Program-made: the position numbers and the translations under genes
Shown: in pieces, positions 1 through 6,900 of the stretch
How positions within the stretch are numbered: the stretch's first letter is position 1
Layout of the letters: each line of letters starts with the position of its first letter
Notes under the pieces: model-generated
The model's database searches: none
Seen by the model: only the letters and a program-made list of their open reading frames with translations
What the model was told of the DNA's origin: nothing
Source of the DNA: Clostridiales bacterium
GTDB taxonomy: Bacteria > Bacillota_E > Sulfobacillia > Sulfobacillales > JAIMBI01
Reading direction: 5' to 3'
DNA length: 7,980 bases
Assembly (NCBI GenBank): GCA_027318915.1
Contig: DAHVOH010000112.1
Coordinates: 1-7,980, forward strand

Positions 1-109
1 GCGGCATCCGGCCGCCGGGGCGCCGCCGCCCATCGGCGGTCCGGCCGGGCCCCGCGGGGGCCGCCGCGGCGGGAGAGGGCCGCTCGCGTCCCCGCCCCGC
101 CCTAAGAGG

Positions 110-153
110 GGCCCGGCCGAACACGAGCGCTCCCGCCCGTGTTGGGGCCGGCC
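110..153. repeat. Long interrupted inverted repeat (hairpin)
   Basis: Arms 120-129 (AACACGAGCG) and 134-143 (CGCCCGTGTT) pair at 9 of 10 positions around a four-base loop CTCC. The stem can be extended outward through 113-118 with 146-151 and 110-111 with 152-153 after small bulges, giving about 17 pairs in all. No T-run follows on the plus strand and no A-run precedes, so it does not look like a classical intrinsic terminator. It could be part of a structured RNA or a chance product of extreme GC content. Confidence 0.45.
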
Positions 154-386
154 GAGAGATCCGAGCGCCGGTCCGGGCGCGCCTGTGGCGACAGCCCGTC
201 GGGCAGGCGCGGGGAAGGGTCTCGGGGCGTGGTGGCCTTGCGCGCCGGGCTGCCGGTGGACATCGCCCGGGGCTTCGAGCACCGGGCGAATCCCGGCGCC
301 GCGTGGCGGCGTGGAGCCGGCAATCCGGGGAACCAGGCGGGCTTTCCCTCTATTGGCCGGCCAGGCGGCGCCATGGGCGGGGTGTG

Positions 387-401
387 GTCCCCGGAGGGGA
401 C
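387..401. repeat. Perfect small hairpin, 6-bp stem
   Basis: GTCCCC (387-392) and GGGGAC (396-401) are exact reverse complements around a GGA loop. A second perfect dyad follows at once: 409-415 and 417-423 (CGCGGGC / GCCCGCG). There is no adjacent U-tract on either strand, so I do not call a terminator. It is downstream of the PBP gene on the minus strand, at roughly 185 bases from its stop. Confidence 0.35.
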
Positions 402-584
402 TTACGGGCGCGGGCCGCCCGCGGGGGCGCCGTGCCCGCCGAGGATCCGCCGCGAACTTACCAGGTCCGCACGGCCCAAACCCAGCGGGTGCCGCCGGGG
501 TCCTGTGAGCGGCGCCCGGCGGTGGAGCGGGTCGGCGCAAGAACCAGTTCCTCCGCGGTCATCTCCCGGCGGGACGGCCGGATC

Positions 585-3155
585 TCAGCCCCGGAGCCGC
601 ACGCCTCGCCACAAGCGCAGCGCTCCGCTGGTGGAGGACGTCACCGGCGCGGTGGACGTGGACGGCGCGGTGGACGTGGACGGGGCCGCGCTGCTGGTGC
701 CGGAGGAGGCGCTGCTGGAGGTTCCCGGCCCGGAGGAGCTGGAGGGCGGCGTCGCCACGGGCGTGCACATCGCGGTCGGCGGCCAAAACACGTGATCCAG
801 GGGGAGCTGCATGCCGAGCGTGGCCTGATAGTCCGACTCCCGCTTCAGGAACGTGCGGGTGATGGAGGGGCCGCAGCCGGGCTGCCAGAGAACGCTGGGA
901 TTGGAAGCCAGCACCTGAGCCTGGATGTGGGTGGAGCCCACCTGGGTGGGTTGCGTGCCGGCGATGAACTGACCGGACTGAATGTCGTAGGCGGGCGTGT
1001 TGGGCCCGGCCAAATCGCCCGACGTGATGCTCACCGAGTTGACGGTGACGATGCCCGGCGGGACGGGGAAACTGGCGGAACCGAGGTTGAGGGCGGAGGT
1101 CACCTGCTGCATGATCTGCTTCCAGATGGGGCCGGCGGCCGTATCGCCGTAGGCCGGAGAATCGTGGCCGCCGACCGCGTCGACCCCGGTCATCAGCTGG
1201 GGCACGTTGGACTCCTCAAGTTTCCGGCCCTCCCACACCGTGACCTCCAGCGACGGGCTGAAGCCGTCGAACCACGCGTCGGCGTAGTTATTGTTGGTAC
1301 CGGTCTTGCCGGCGGCGGGAAAGCCCGGATAGAGGCCGACGCCGGTCGGATACTCCGGGTAGCCGCCGCCGTTCTGGGTGAGACCGGGGAGGGTTCCGGG
1401 GTACAGCACCCGCTGCATCATGTTGGTCATAATGTAGGCAATCTGCGGTGAAAACTCGGGCACGGGCTTGGGCGTGTCCTGCATCAGCACGGCGCCGTAC
1501 TGATTGGTCACCTTGGTGATGAAGATGGGCGCGACGCGCGAGCCGCCGTTGGCGATGGTGTCGTACGCCTCGGTCATCTGCATCAGCGTGGGGCCGTGAT
1601 TGAATCCGCCGATGGCCATGCCGAGCCCCTGCTGGTTGACGTCGGCCTGCGACAGGGTCAGACCGAACTTTTGGTCCGCAAAGTTGACGCCGTACTGCAG
1701 GCCGATCTTGCCCAGCAGCTTGACGGCCACGTTGTTGTCCGAAATGGCGAGCGCGTCGCGCAGGTCGATGTAGCCGCGGTACTGGTGGTCGTCGTTGTGC
1801 GGCCACCACTGGCCGTTGTGGCGATACTGGGGCACCGGCAGGTCCTGAATGACGGTCATCTCGGTGAAGCCCTTGGCCAGGGCCGGGGTGTAGTCCAGAA
1901 CCGGCTTGATGGACGACCCGGTGCTGCGGGGCTGAAAGGCATAGTCGATGCCGCCGATGTTGGCTTGGCCCGGATCGCGGCCGCCGATGAGGGCATAAAC
2001 GTATCCGGTGTGGGGGTCCATCACCACGACCGCCGCCTGGTGGTTGGGATAGGCGCTCGAGGATGGCCCAAAGTTTCGGTTCATCCAGTAGGTGACGGCG
2101 TTCTGGGCGATGTTGTAGACCGTCGGGTTCAAGGTCGTGTAGATCTTCAACCCGCCGCCGTACAGCTGCTGATCGGTGAAGTGATAGTTGACCTTCAGGA
2201 AATAGAGGACGGCATGCACGAACCACGGATACGCATAGGTCGTGCTGGTGGCCGCCAGCGGACCCGGATGAAGATCGAGGGGCGCCTGGTAGGCGGCCTG
2301 GGCCTGGGCGGCGGTGATGCTGCCGTATTTGACCATCTCGTCCAACACCTGCAGCTGGCGCTGTTTGGCCAGCTTTAGATTGACATAGGGATCATAGAGC
2401 GAAGGAGCCTGAGGCAGCCCGGCCAGCATTGACGCCTGCGCCAGGGTGAGCTGGCTCGCCGGTTTGTCGAAGTAGGCATTGGCGGCGGTGGCCACACCGA
2501 AGGCGCCGTCGCCAAAATACACCGTGTTGAGGTACATGTCGAGGATTTGATTCTTGGAGTAGGTTCGGGCCAGTTTGAGGCCGAGCAGAAACTCCTGGAT
2601 TTTGTAGGTCAGATTGTGGTGGTCGGTCAGGAAAAGGTTTTTGGCCAGCTGTTCGGTGATGGTGCTGGCGCCTTGGACGGCGCTGGCATGGCGCAGATCG
2701 ACCACGGCGGCGCGGACGATGGACTTCAGGTCGAAGCCGGGATTGGTGTAAAAGTTGTGGTCCTCGGTGTCGATGAGCGCTGTGCGCATCACGGGGGCAA
2801 TCTGGTTCAGCGGCACTTCCACGCGATTTTGGCTGCCGTGCAGGATCGCAATGGGCTGATCCGCGCTGTCGTAAATGACAGAGTCCTGCGGTCCGGTCGA
2901 CAGAAGAGCCGGTACCGCCGGCAGTGTGGCGAATGCCTTGGCGATCTTGATGCCGGCAAAACCGCCGACGACCAACACCAAGGCGGTGGTGCCCACCAGC
3001 ACCATCCGACCCCAGCGCACCCGGCGTCGTCCCGGTTTGGCGGCTTTCGAGGTCCCGGGCGCCGGCCGTCGGGCGGCGCTGCCGAGCCGCGCCCCGCATT
3101 GACGGCAGAAGCGCGTGCGAGCCGGGTTGACAAAGCCGCAACGTGAACAGCGCAC
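585..3155 (-). CDS. Class A penicillin-binding protein (PBP1A type) with N-terminal zinc ribbon
   Basis: This is an 856-residue bifunctional peptidoglycan synthase that polymerises lipid II glycan strands and cross-links stem peptides outside the membrane. Residues 3-20 hold four cysteines (C3, C6, C17, C20) in two CxxC pairs, a zinc ribbon. A basic stretch (43-50) and one membrane helix (about 51-72) follow, placing the ribbon in the cytoplasm. The GT51 domain has catalytic E131 in EDHNFY, STITEQLAKN at 164-173, E188 and YLNTVYFG at 208-215. The transpeptidase domain has the SxxK motif S414-SIK417, the SxN motif S472-DN474 and KTGT at 617-620. Residues about 700-800 form an unassigned extension with C761 and C797, and a Ser/Thr/Pro-rich tail runs from about 801 to 845. 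The start is GTG, supported by GAGGTGA four bases upstream. The usual His of the EDxxFxxHxG motif is Asn (N138). The family is certain; which PBP paralogue it is cannot be said. Confidence 0.95.
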   Translation of the reverse strand: MRCSRCGFVNPARTRFCRQCGARLGSAARRPAPGTSKAAKPGRRRVRWGRMVLVGTTALVLVVGGFAGIKIAKAFATLPAVPALLSTGPQDSVIYDSADQPIAILHGSQNRVEVPLNQIAPVMRTALIDTEDHNFYTNPGFDLKSIVRAAVVDLRHASAVQGASTITEQLAKNLFLTDHHNLTYKIQEFLLGLKLARTYSKNQILDMYLNTVYFGDGAFGVATAANAYFDKPASQLTLAQASMLAGLPQAPSLYDPYVNLKLAKQRQLQVLDEMVKYGSITAAQAQAAYQAPLDLHPGPLAATSTTYAYPWFVHAVLYFLKVNYHFTDQQLYGGGLKIYTTLNPTVYNIAQNAVTYWMNRNFGPSSSAYPNHQAAVVVMDPHTGYVYALIGGRDPGQANIGGIDYAFQPRSTGSSIKPVLDYTPALAKGFTEMTVIQDLPVPQYRHNGQWWPHNDDHQYRGYIDLRDALAISDNNVAVKLLGKIGLQYGVNFADQKFGLTLSQADVNQQGLGMAIGGFNHGPTLMQMTEAYDTIANGGSRVAPIFITKVTNQYGAVLMQDTPKPVPEFSPQIAYIMTNMMQRVLYPGTLPGLTQNGGGYPEYPTGVGLYPGFPAAGKTGTNNNYADAWFDGFSPSLEVTVWEGRKLEESNVPQLMTGVDAVGGHDSPAYGDTAAGPIWKQIMQQVTSALNLGSASFPVPPGIVTVNSVSITSGDLAGPNTPAYDIQSGQFIAGTQPTQVGSTHIQAQVLASNPSVLWQPGCGPSITRTFLKRESDYQATLGMQLPLDHVFWPPTAMCTPVATPPSSSSGPGTSSSASSGTSSAAPSTSTAPSTSTAPVTSSTSGALRLWRGVRLRG
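646..681 (-). repeat. Two exact 18-bp tandem repeats in the PBP tail
   Basis: The units 646-663 and 664-681 are identical. On the minus strand they encode two copies of the hexapeptide STSTAP within the Ser/Thr-rich C-terminal tail of the PBP. In-frame repeats of this kind can change copy number by slippage without breaking the frame. The tail probably acts as a flexible wall-spanning segment, which is an inference. Confidence 0.8.
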
Positions 3156-3159
3156 AGCC

Positions 3160-3166
3160 TCACCTC
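3160..3166 (-). promoter_or_regulatory. Ribosome binding site of the PBP gene, fixes the GTG start
   Basis: The minus strand reads GAGGTGA here, a good match to the Bacillota anti-Shine-Dalgarno complement, four bases before the GTG at 3155. No ATG lies near in the same frame, and starting here gives the complete CxxC zinc ribbon, so the GTG start is well supported. An eight-base palindrome TCACGTGA (3165-3172) overlaps the upstream edge of the site. Confidence 0.75.
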
Positions 3167-3231
3167 ACGTGATATAACGGCGGCGGCATCCGTTTGGCTT
3201 CAGGTCCGGGCGACCGCGATGATCGGTCCCC

Positions 3232-3240
3232 ATTGTAGCA
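3232..3240 (-). promoter_or_regulatory. Extended -10 promoter candidate for the PBP gene
   Basis: On the minus strand the sequence is TGCTACAAT, that is a TGn extension plus TACAAT, five of six bases of the TATAAT consensus. It lies in the only A/T-containing part of the 109-base gap between the regulator-like gene and the PBP gene. I see no good -35 hexamer at 16-18 bases, which extended -10 promoters can tolerate. Transcription would start near 3225, leaving a leader of about 70 bases. The PBP gene could also be read through from the upstream gene. Confidence 0.45.
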
Positions 3241-3242
3241 CA

Positions 3243-3252
3243 GCCGATCGGC
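3243..3252. promoter_or_regulatory. Palindrome GCCGATCGGC in the promoter spacer
   Basis: A perfect 10-base palindrome lies directly upstream of the extended -10 candidate, in the -35/spacer position. A second dyad, GACCG-N7-CGGTC at 3212-3228, straddles the predicted transcription start, and the two share the core GATCGG. This placement would suit a repressor operator, perhaps for the adjacent helix-turn-helix protein. A 10-base palindrome is not rare in GC-rich DNA, so this is only a candidate. Confidence 0.25.
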
Positions 3253-3264
3253 GGGCCGAGGCGG

Positions 3265-3831
3265 TCAGGGAGTGGCCGGTCGCAGGACGCGCACAATCTG
3301 GAGAACCGTGCCCCGCGGGGTCGCGTCGGGATCCACTTCGGCCCGCTGCACATCGAACAGGAGGGGGCCACCCTCGGTCCGCACCAGACGGCGCAGTTCG
3401 ACATCGCGCCCGGCCGTCTGGACAATCACCCATTCAGCCTGGCTCCAGTCCATCGGCCCCACGACAATGTAGTCGCCGGGCAACACCCCGTGGGTGGCGG
3501 GACCGGCGTAATGCAGCACATACTGGCCCCGACCGCGGTCCAACGTGATCGGCAGGGTGTCCCCGGTGAATTCCGGCTCCCCGGTCCGCGACAGGCGATC
3601 GGCGACGGGAAGCCGACCCAGACGTCCGGTGGCTTCGCGAACGCGCCCGGCGCCCCGAAAGTGCCCGGTGAGGACGGCCCGCTTGAAGGGCCGGATGCCG
3701 CGGAAGCCCCGCTTGGCGAGCCAGTAGTATATGGTTTTCTCCTCGGCATAGCCGAGCCGGCGTGCCAGTTCTCGCACACTGATAGACGGGTCCTGTAAAA
3801 TAAGGTCCGCGATTTTGTCCACCACGTCCAT
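3265..3831 (-). CDS. Helix-turn-helix protein with LexA/S24-like C-terminal domain, apparently lacking the catalytic dyad
   Basis: The protein has 188 residues. Residues about 1-45 form a small helical DNA-binding-like domain (SVRELARRLGY at 18-28, then EKTIYYWLAKRG). Residues about 85-185 resemble the S24/LexA fold: a YVLHYAG strand (104-110), LPGDYIVVGP (117-126), WVIVQ (134-138), DVELRRLV (143-150) and a closing GTVLQIVRVLRP. In active S24 proteins a Ser follows the first strand in a GDSM-type motif and a Lys lies in a VKR-type strand; here these positions read GPAT and ELRR, so self-cleavage seems unlikely. It is probably a transcription regulator or a structural derivative of one. The ATG at 3831 is chosen because the helical domain begins there, but its ribosome site is weak; an in-frame ATG at 3849 with AAAGGGG farther upstream is the alternative. 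It lies 109 bases upstream of the PBP gene in the same direction and is divergent from smc. The S24 assignment is by pattern only. Confidence 0.75.
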   Translation of the reverse strand: MDVVDKIADLILQDPSISVRELARRLGYAEEKTIYYWLAKRGFRGIRPFKRAVLTGHFRGAGRVREATGRLGRLPVADRLSRTGEPEFTGDTLPITLDRGRGQYVLHYAGPATHGVLPGDYIVVGPMDWSQAEWVIVQTAGRDVELRRLVRTEGGPLLFDVQRAEVDPDATPRGTVLQIVRVLRPATP

Positions 3832-3937
3832 ACCGGTTCCGATTCGCATTTGGTGGACCGGCCCCTTTACTGGAAAACCGGAAGAAAAGCGGACGGCGAT
3901 ACAGAGATCGTGTAGAGGCCCGCTGAAGGAGCATGCC
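3832..3937. promoter_or_regulatory. Divergent intergenic region between the S24-like gene and smc
   Basis: These 106 bases must hold the promoters for both divergent genes unless smc is expressed from farther away. The centre (3866-3890) is the least GC-rich part and contains TTTACT and short A-runs. I could not place a convincing -35/-10 pair at normal spacing on either strand. ACCGGT at 3832-3837 is palindromic, and a related GGACCGG lies at 3855-3861. No terminator is expected between divergent genes and none is seen. Confidence 0.45.
3925..3931 (+). promoter_or_regulatory. Ribosome binding site of smc
   Basis: GAAGGAG lies six bases before the ATG at 3938, the ideal spacing. It decides the start: an upstream in-frame ATG at 3815 would add 41 residues without similarity to SMC, while the ATG at 3938 gives the typical MYLRRIELYGFKSF beginning of bacterial SMC proteins. 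Confidence 0.9.
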
Positions 3938-6900
3938 ATGTACCTTAGGCGCATTGAACTGTACGGCTTCAAATCGTTCGCCGGCGAGGTGGTGTTGGAG
4001 CTGTCGCCCGGCATCACGGTGCTGGTGGGTCCGAACGGGGGCGGCAAGAGCAACGTCGTCGACGCCATTCGATGGGTGCTGGGTGAGCAGCGGATCCGCG
4101 AGCTCAGGGCCGACCGCTGGGAGGAGCTGCTGTTTTCCGGGGGGCCCGGCCGGCGTCCCGCACAGGTGAGCGAAGCGTTCCTGGAGTTTGACAACCGCGA
4201 CGGGGCCGTGCCCGCATGGCCGGAGACGCTGCGCGTGGGGCGCCGCCTGTTCCGGCAGGGAGACAGCGAGTATGTGATTGGCTCCCGTGCCGTGCGCCTC
4301 AAAGATGTCACCGATTTGTTTCTGGACAGCGGGCTCGGTCGCTCCGCCTATGCCATTATCGGCCAGGGCCGCGTCGAGCAGACGCTCACCCAGCGACCGC
4401 AGGATCGCTTGGAGCAGCTTGAAGAGGCGGCCGGCACCACGCGCTACAAGGTGAGGCGCCGAGAGACGCGCCAGCAGTTGGAAGCGGTTCGCCACGAGTT
4501 GGGGCGCGCCGCGGACCTGGAAGCGCAGGTGGCCGAGGAGCAGAAAGCGGTGGAGGCCGAGGCCGAACGTGAAAGCCAGTATCGGGCGTTGGAAACCGAG
4601 CGGCAGGCCTTGCGCGCGCGCATCCGGCAATATCGACGGGCCGTATGGACGGAGGCCGCCGCGCGGGCGGAGAGCGACCTGGCGGCCCTGGAGACGGTGG
4701 TTCGGGAACTGGGGGCCGAGCTGAGCGCGGTGGGCCAAGAATTGGGCGGGCTGTCGGTGCGGATCGACGAGGAGCAGGCAGCGGCCCGGGTGGTCGCGGA
4801 AGCCGCCGACCAAGCCCGGCGGGCGGTGGATGCCCAGGCGCGGGAGGTCACCCGTTGGGCGGAGCGGCGGGAGGGTCTGGAGCGCTTGGCGCAGCAGGCT
4901 CGCGAGACGCTGGCCCGTGAGGAGGCGGCGTTGGCCGAGACGCCCTGGGAGTCATGGCCGGGAACCGAGGCCGAACCCGAGGCGCTCGAGGCGGCCGACG
5001 AACTGCAGCGGCTCCTCGGCGCAGCTGAAGAACGTCTGGCGGCGGCGCAGGCTCTGCGCGATGCCCGGCGGGCCGAGGTGGAAGACCGTCGGCGGCAGTG
5101 GGAGGAGCGTCAGCGCTTGCAGGCGCAGCTTGCGCGCTTGGTCGATTCGCCGGGCGACCTCTCGCGTCTGGGCGACCGACTGGCGAGGGAGGCGGAGCGC
5201 GCTCGGGAAGAGCTGGACGGCCTCGAGGGGACGGTGCGCGACGGCGAATCCCAATTGGCGGCGTTGCGCGGTTATGCCACCGAGCAGCGCGAGCGGTTAC
5301 GGCTGGCCGAACAGCACTTCGCCCAGCGGCAGGCGCGGCATCGCGCCCTGCAGCAGTTGGAGGCCGAGGGGGAAGGTTATGGGCCCGGGGTGCGGGCGGT
5401 GTTGCGGGCGCAGGCGGACGGGCAGCTGAGGGGCATTCAGGGCACGCTGGGCAGCCTCATTGAGGCGGAGGATGAGCATCTGATAGCCGTGCAGGCGGCG
5501 CTGGGCGCGGCGGCCCAGGACTTGGTGGCCGATTCGGAACGTACGGCGCGCGCCGCCGTGCGGCATCTGCAGGCCCACGGGCTGGGTCGGGCCACGTTTT
5601 TGCCGCTGGACACCGTCCGTCCCGGCCGCCCGCTGGCGGAGGATCGCGATTTGGTCCGCCAGCCGGGGGTGGTGGGGTGGGCGCTGGATCTGATTCGCGT
5701 CCCCGAGGCCGTACGGGTGGCTGCGGCGCACGCCCTTGGTCGGGTCCTGGTTTTGGAGAAGCTGGAAGATGCGGTGGCCGTGGGCCGCCTGGTGAACTTT
5801 CGATACCGATTGGTGACACTGGACGGACAGCTGATTCATCCCGGCGGGGCCATCACGGGCGGCTCCCCGGCGGCGAGCGGGGGCGTGTGGGTTCGCCGTC
5901 AGGAGATTGACCGCCTGGCTCGGGAACTGACCGACGAACTGTCTCGGTTGAACGGTCTGCGGGAAGTGGTGGCTGGGGCCGAGGAGGAGATTGCGCAGGC
6001 GGAGGCCCGGCTGCTGGAGTGGCGAGCGCGGCGGACCGCGGCGCACAGCGCATGGAGCGCCGCGCGGATGCGCCTGGAGACGGTTGACGATCTGGTGGCG
6101 ACCCATGATGTGACCCTGGACGAGGCAGCGCTCCGGGCCGGCTTGGAGGAGGCGCGCGCGCAGTGGCAGACGGCCGAGCAGGATTGGGAGGACGCCCGCC
6201 GCAGACGGGAGGAGGCGCGCGAAGCGCTGCTCCGACGGCAGGCAGCCCACGAGGAGTCGCGACGGCGGCGAGCGGAACAAGAGGCGCTGGCGGCGCGGGT
6301 GGCGGAGGAACGGGAGCGGGCGGAGCGGCGGCGGGCGGAGGCCGGCGATCGCCTGCGGCAGTGGGAGACGGAACGCGGCGAGGTGCTACGGCAATGGCAG
6401 GACGCCACGCTTCAGTTGCAAGAGCGACAGGCGGACCTGGCGCGGGCGGAGGCGGAAGTCACCCGGTACCGGGATCTGCTGGCTGAAACGGACCGGCGGC
6501 GGCAAGCCGCGGCCGAACGGGAGCGGCGCGTGGACCATGAGCTGCGGCGACGGATGCAGGATCGCCAAAAAGTGGAAGCGGAGCGTGACCGGCTGGTGTT
6601 CCAACTGGCGGAACTGGGGGAGGAGGACCCGCCCGTGGCGGCGGCGTCTGAGGATTGGAGCGACATGCCGGCGGTGGAGGCGCGGCTGGCCGCGGTCGAG
6701 CAGGCCCTCGGCCGCCTGCCCGCCATCGCGCCGGGCAGCTTGGCACTCTATCAGCGTCTCGGCGAGCGCCGGGAATTTCTTCGCGTTCAACGCGAGGACA
6801 TTGAGCGGGCGGCGGCGGACCTGGAGAACACCATCGCGGAGCTGGACCGCGAGGTGGAAACGCGCCGGATGGAGACGGCCACGCGGGTGGAGAAGGCGTT

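Larger units (their letters stand above)
1..584. other. Very GC-rich region without a recognisable gene
   Basis: By hand count only 107 of the first 540 bases are A or T, so the region is about 80% GC, against roughly 60% in a sampled part of the neighbouring PBP gene. Several frames stay open for hundreds of bases, but this is expected at such composition. Their translations are Arg/Gly/Pro/Ala-rich and show no motif or family I know. I looked for tRNA, tmRNA, RNase P, SRP and rRNA signatures on both strands and saw none. Several strong hairpins are present (110-153, 282-296, 387-401, 409-423). It may be the 3' flank of the PBP gene, an unrecognised structured RNA, or sequence of different origin joined to the PBP gene. 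Confidence 0.5.

Noticed and set aside
282..296. Hairpin CCGGG-CGAAT-CCCGG that resembles a tRNA T-arm
   Set aside because: The loop has five bases rather than seven, the T-loop consensus is not matched, and no acceptor, D or anticodon arms can be placed around it.
340..360. Minus-strand AGAGGGAAAGCCCG, reminiscent of the RNase P RNA P4 strand GAGGAAAGTCC
   Set aside because: The matching 3' P4 strand (ACAGAA-type) is not found downstream at any plausible distance, and the match itself is imperfect.
458..562. A 34-codon minus-strand frame just downstream of the PBP stop, with GGGAG before its ATG
   Set aside because: The GGGAG touches the ATG with no spacer, the peptide shows no motif, and it lies in very GC-rich sequence where short frames are frequent.
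139..795. Long plus-strand open frame (218 codons) across the left flank and the PBP tail
   Set aside because: Overlaps the certain PBP gene on the opposite strand, is Arg/Gly/Pro-rich with no family resemblance, and open frames are expected by chance at 80% GC.
303..1451. A 382-codon plus-strand frame over the 3' half of the PBP gene
   Set aside because: It is the antisense shadow of the PBP coding sequence; its repeats of Gly, Arg and Val come from the reversed codons.
3815..3937. An upstream in-frame ATG for smc at 3815
   Set aside because: The 41 extra residues do not resemble any SMC start and would overlap the divergent gene's start; the ATG at 3938 has a strong ribosome site.
3434..4813. 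A 459-codon minus-strand frame covering the S24-like gene, the intergenic region and the smc head
   Set aside because: It crosses two real genes, has no known domain, and its part opposite smc is typical antisense translation of a GC-rich coding region.
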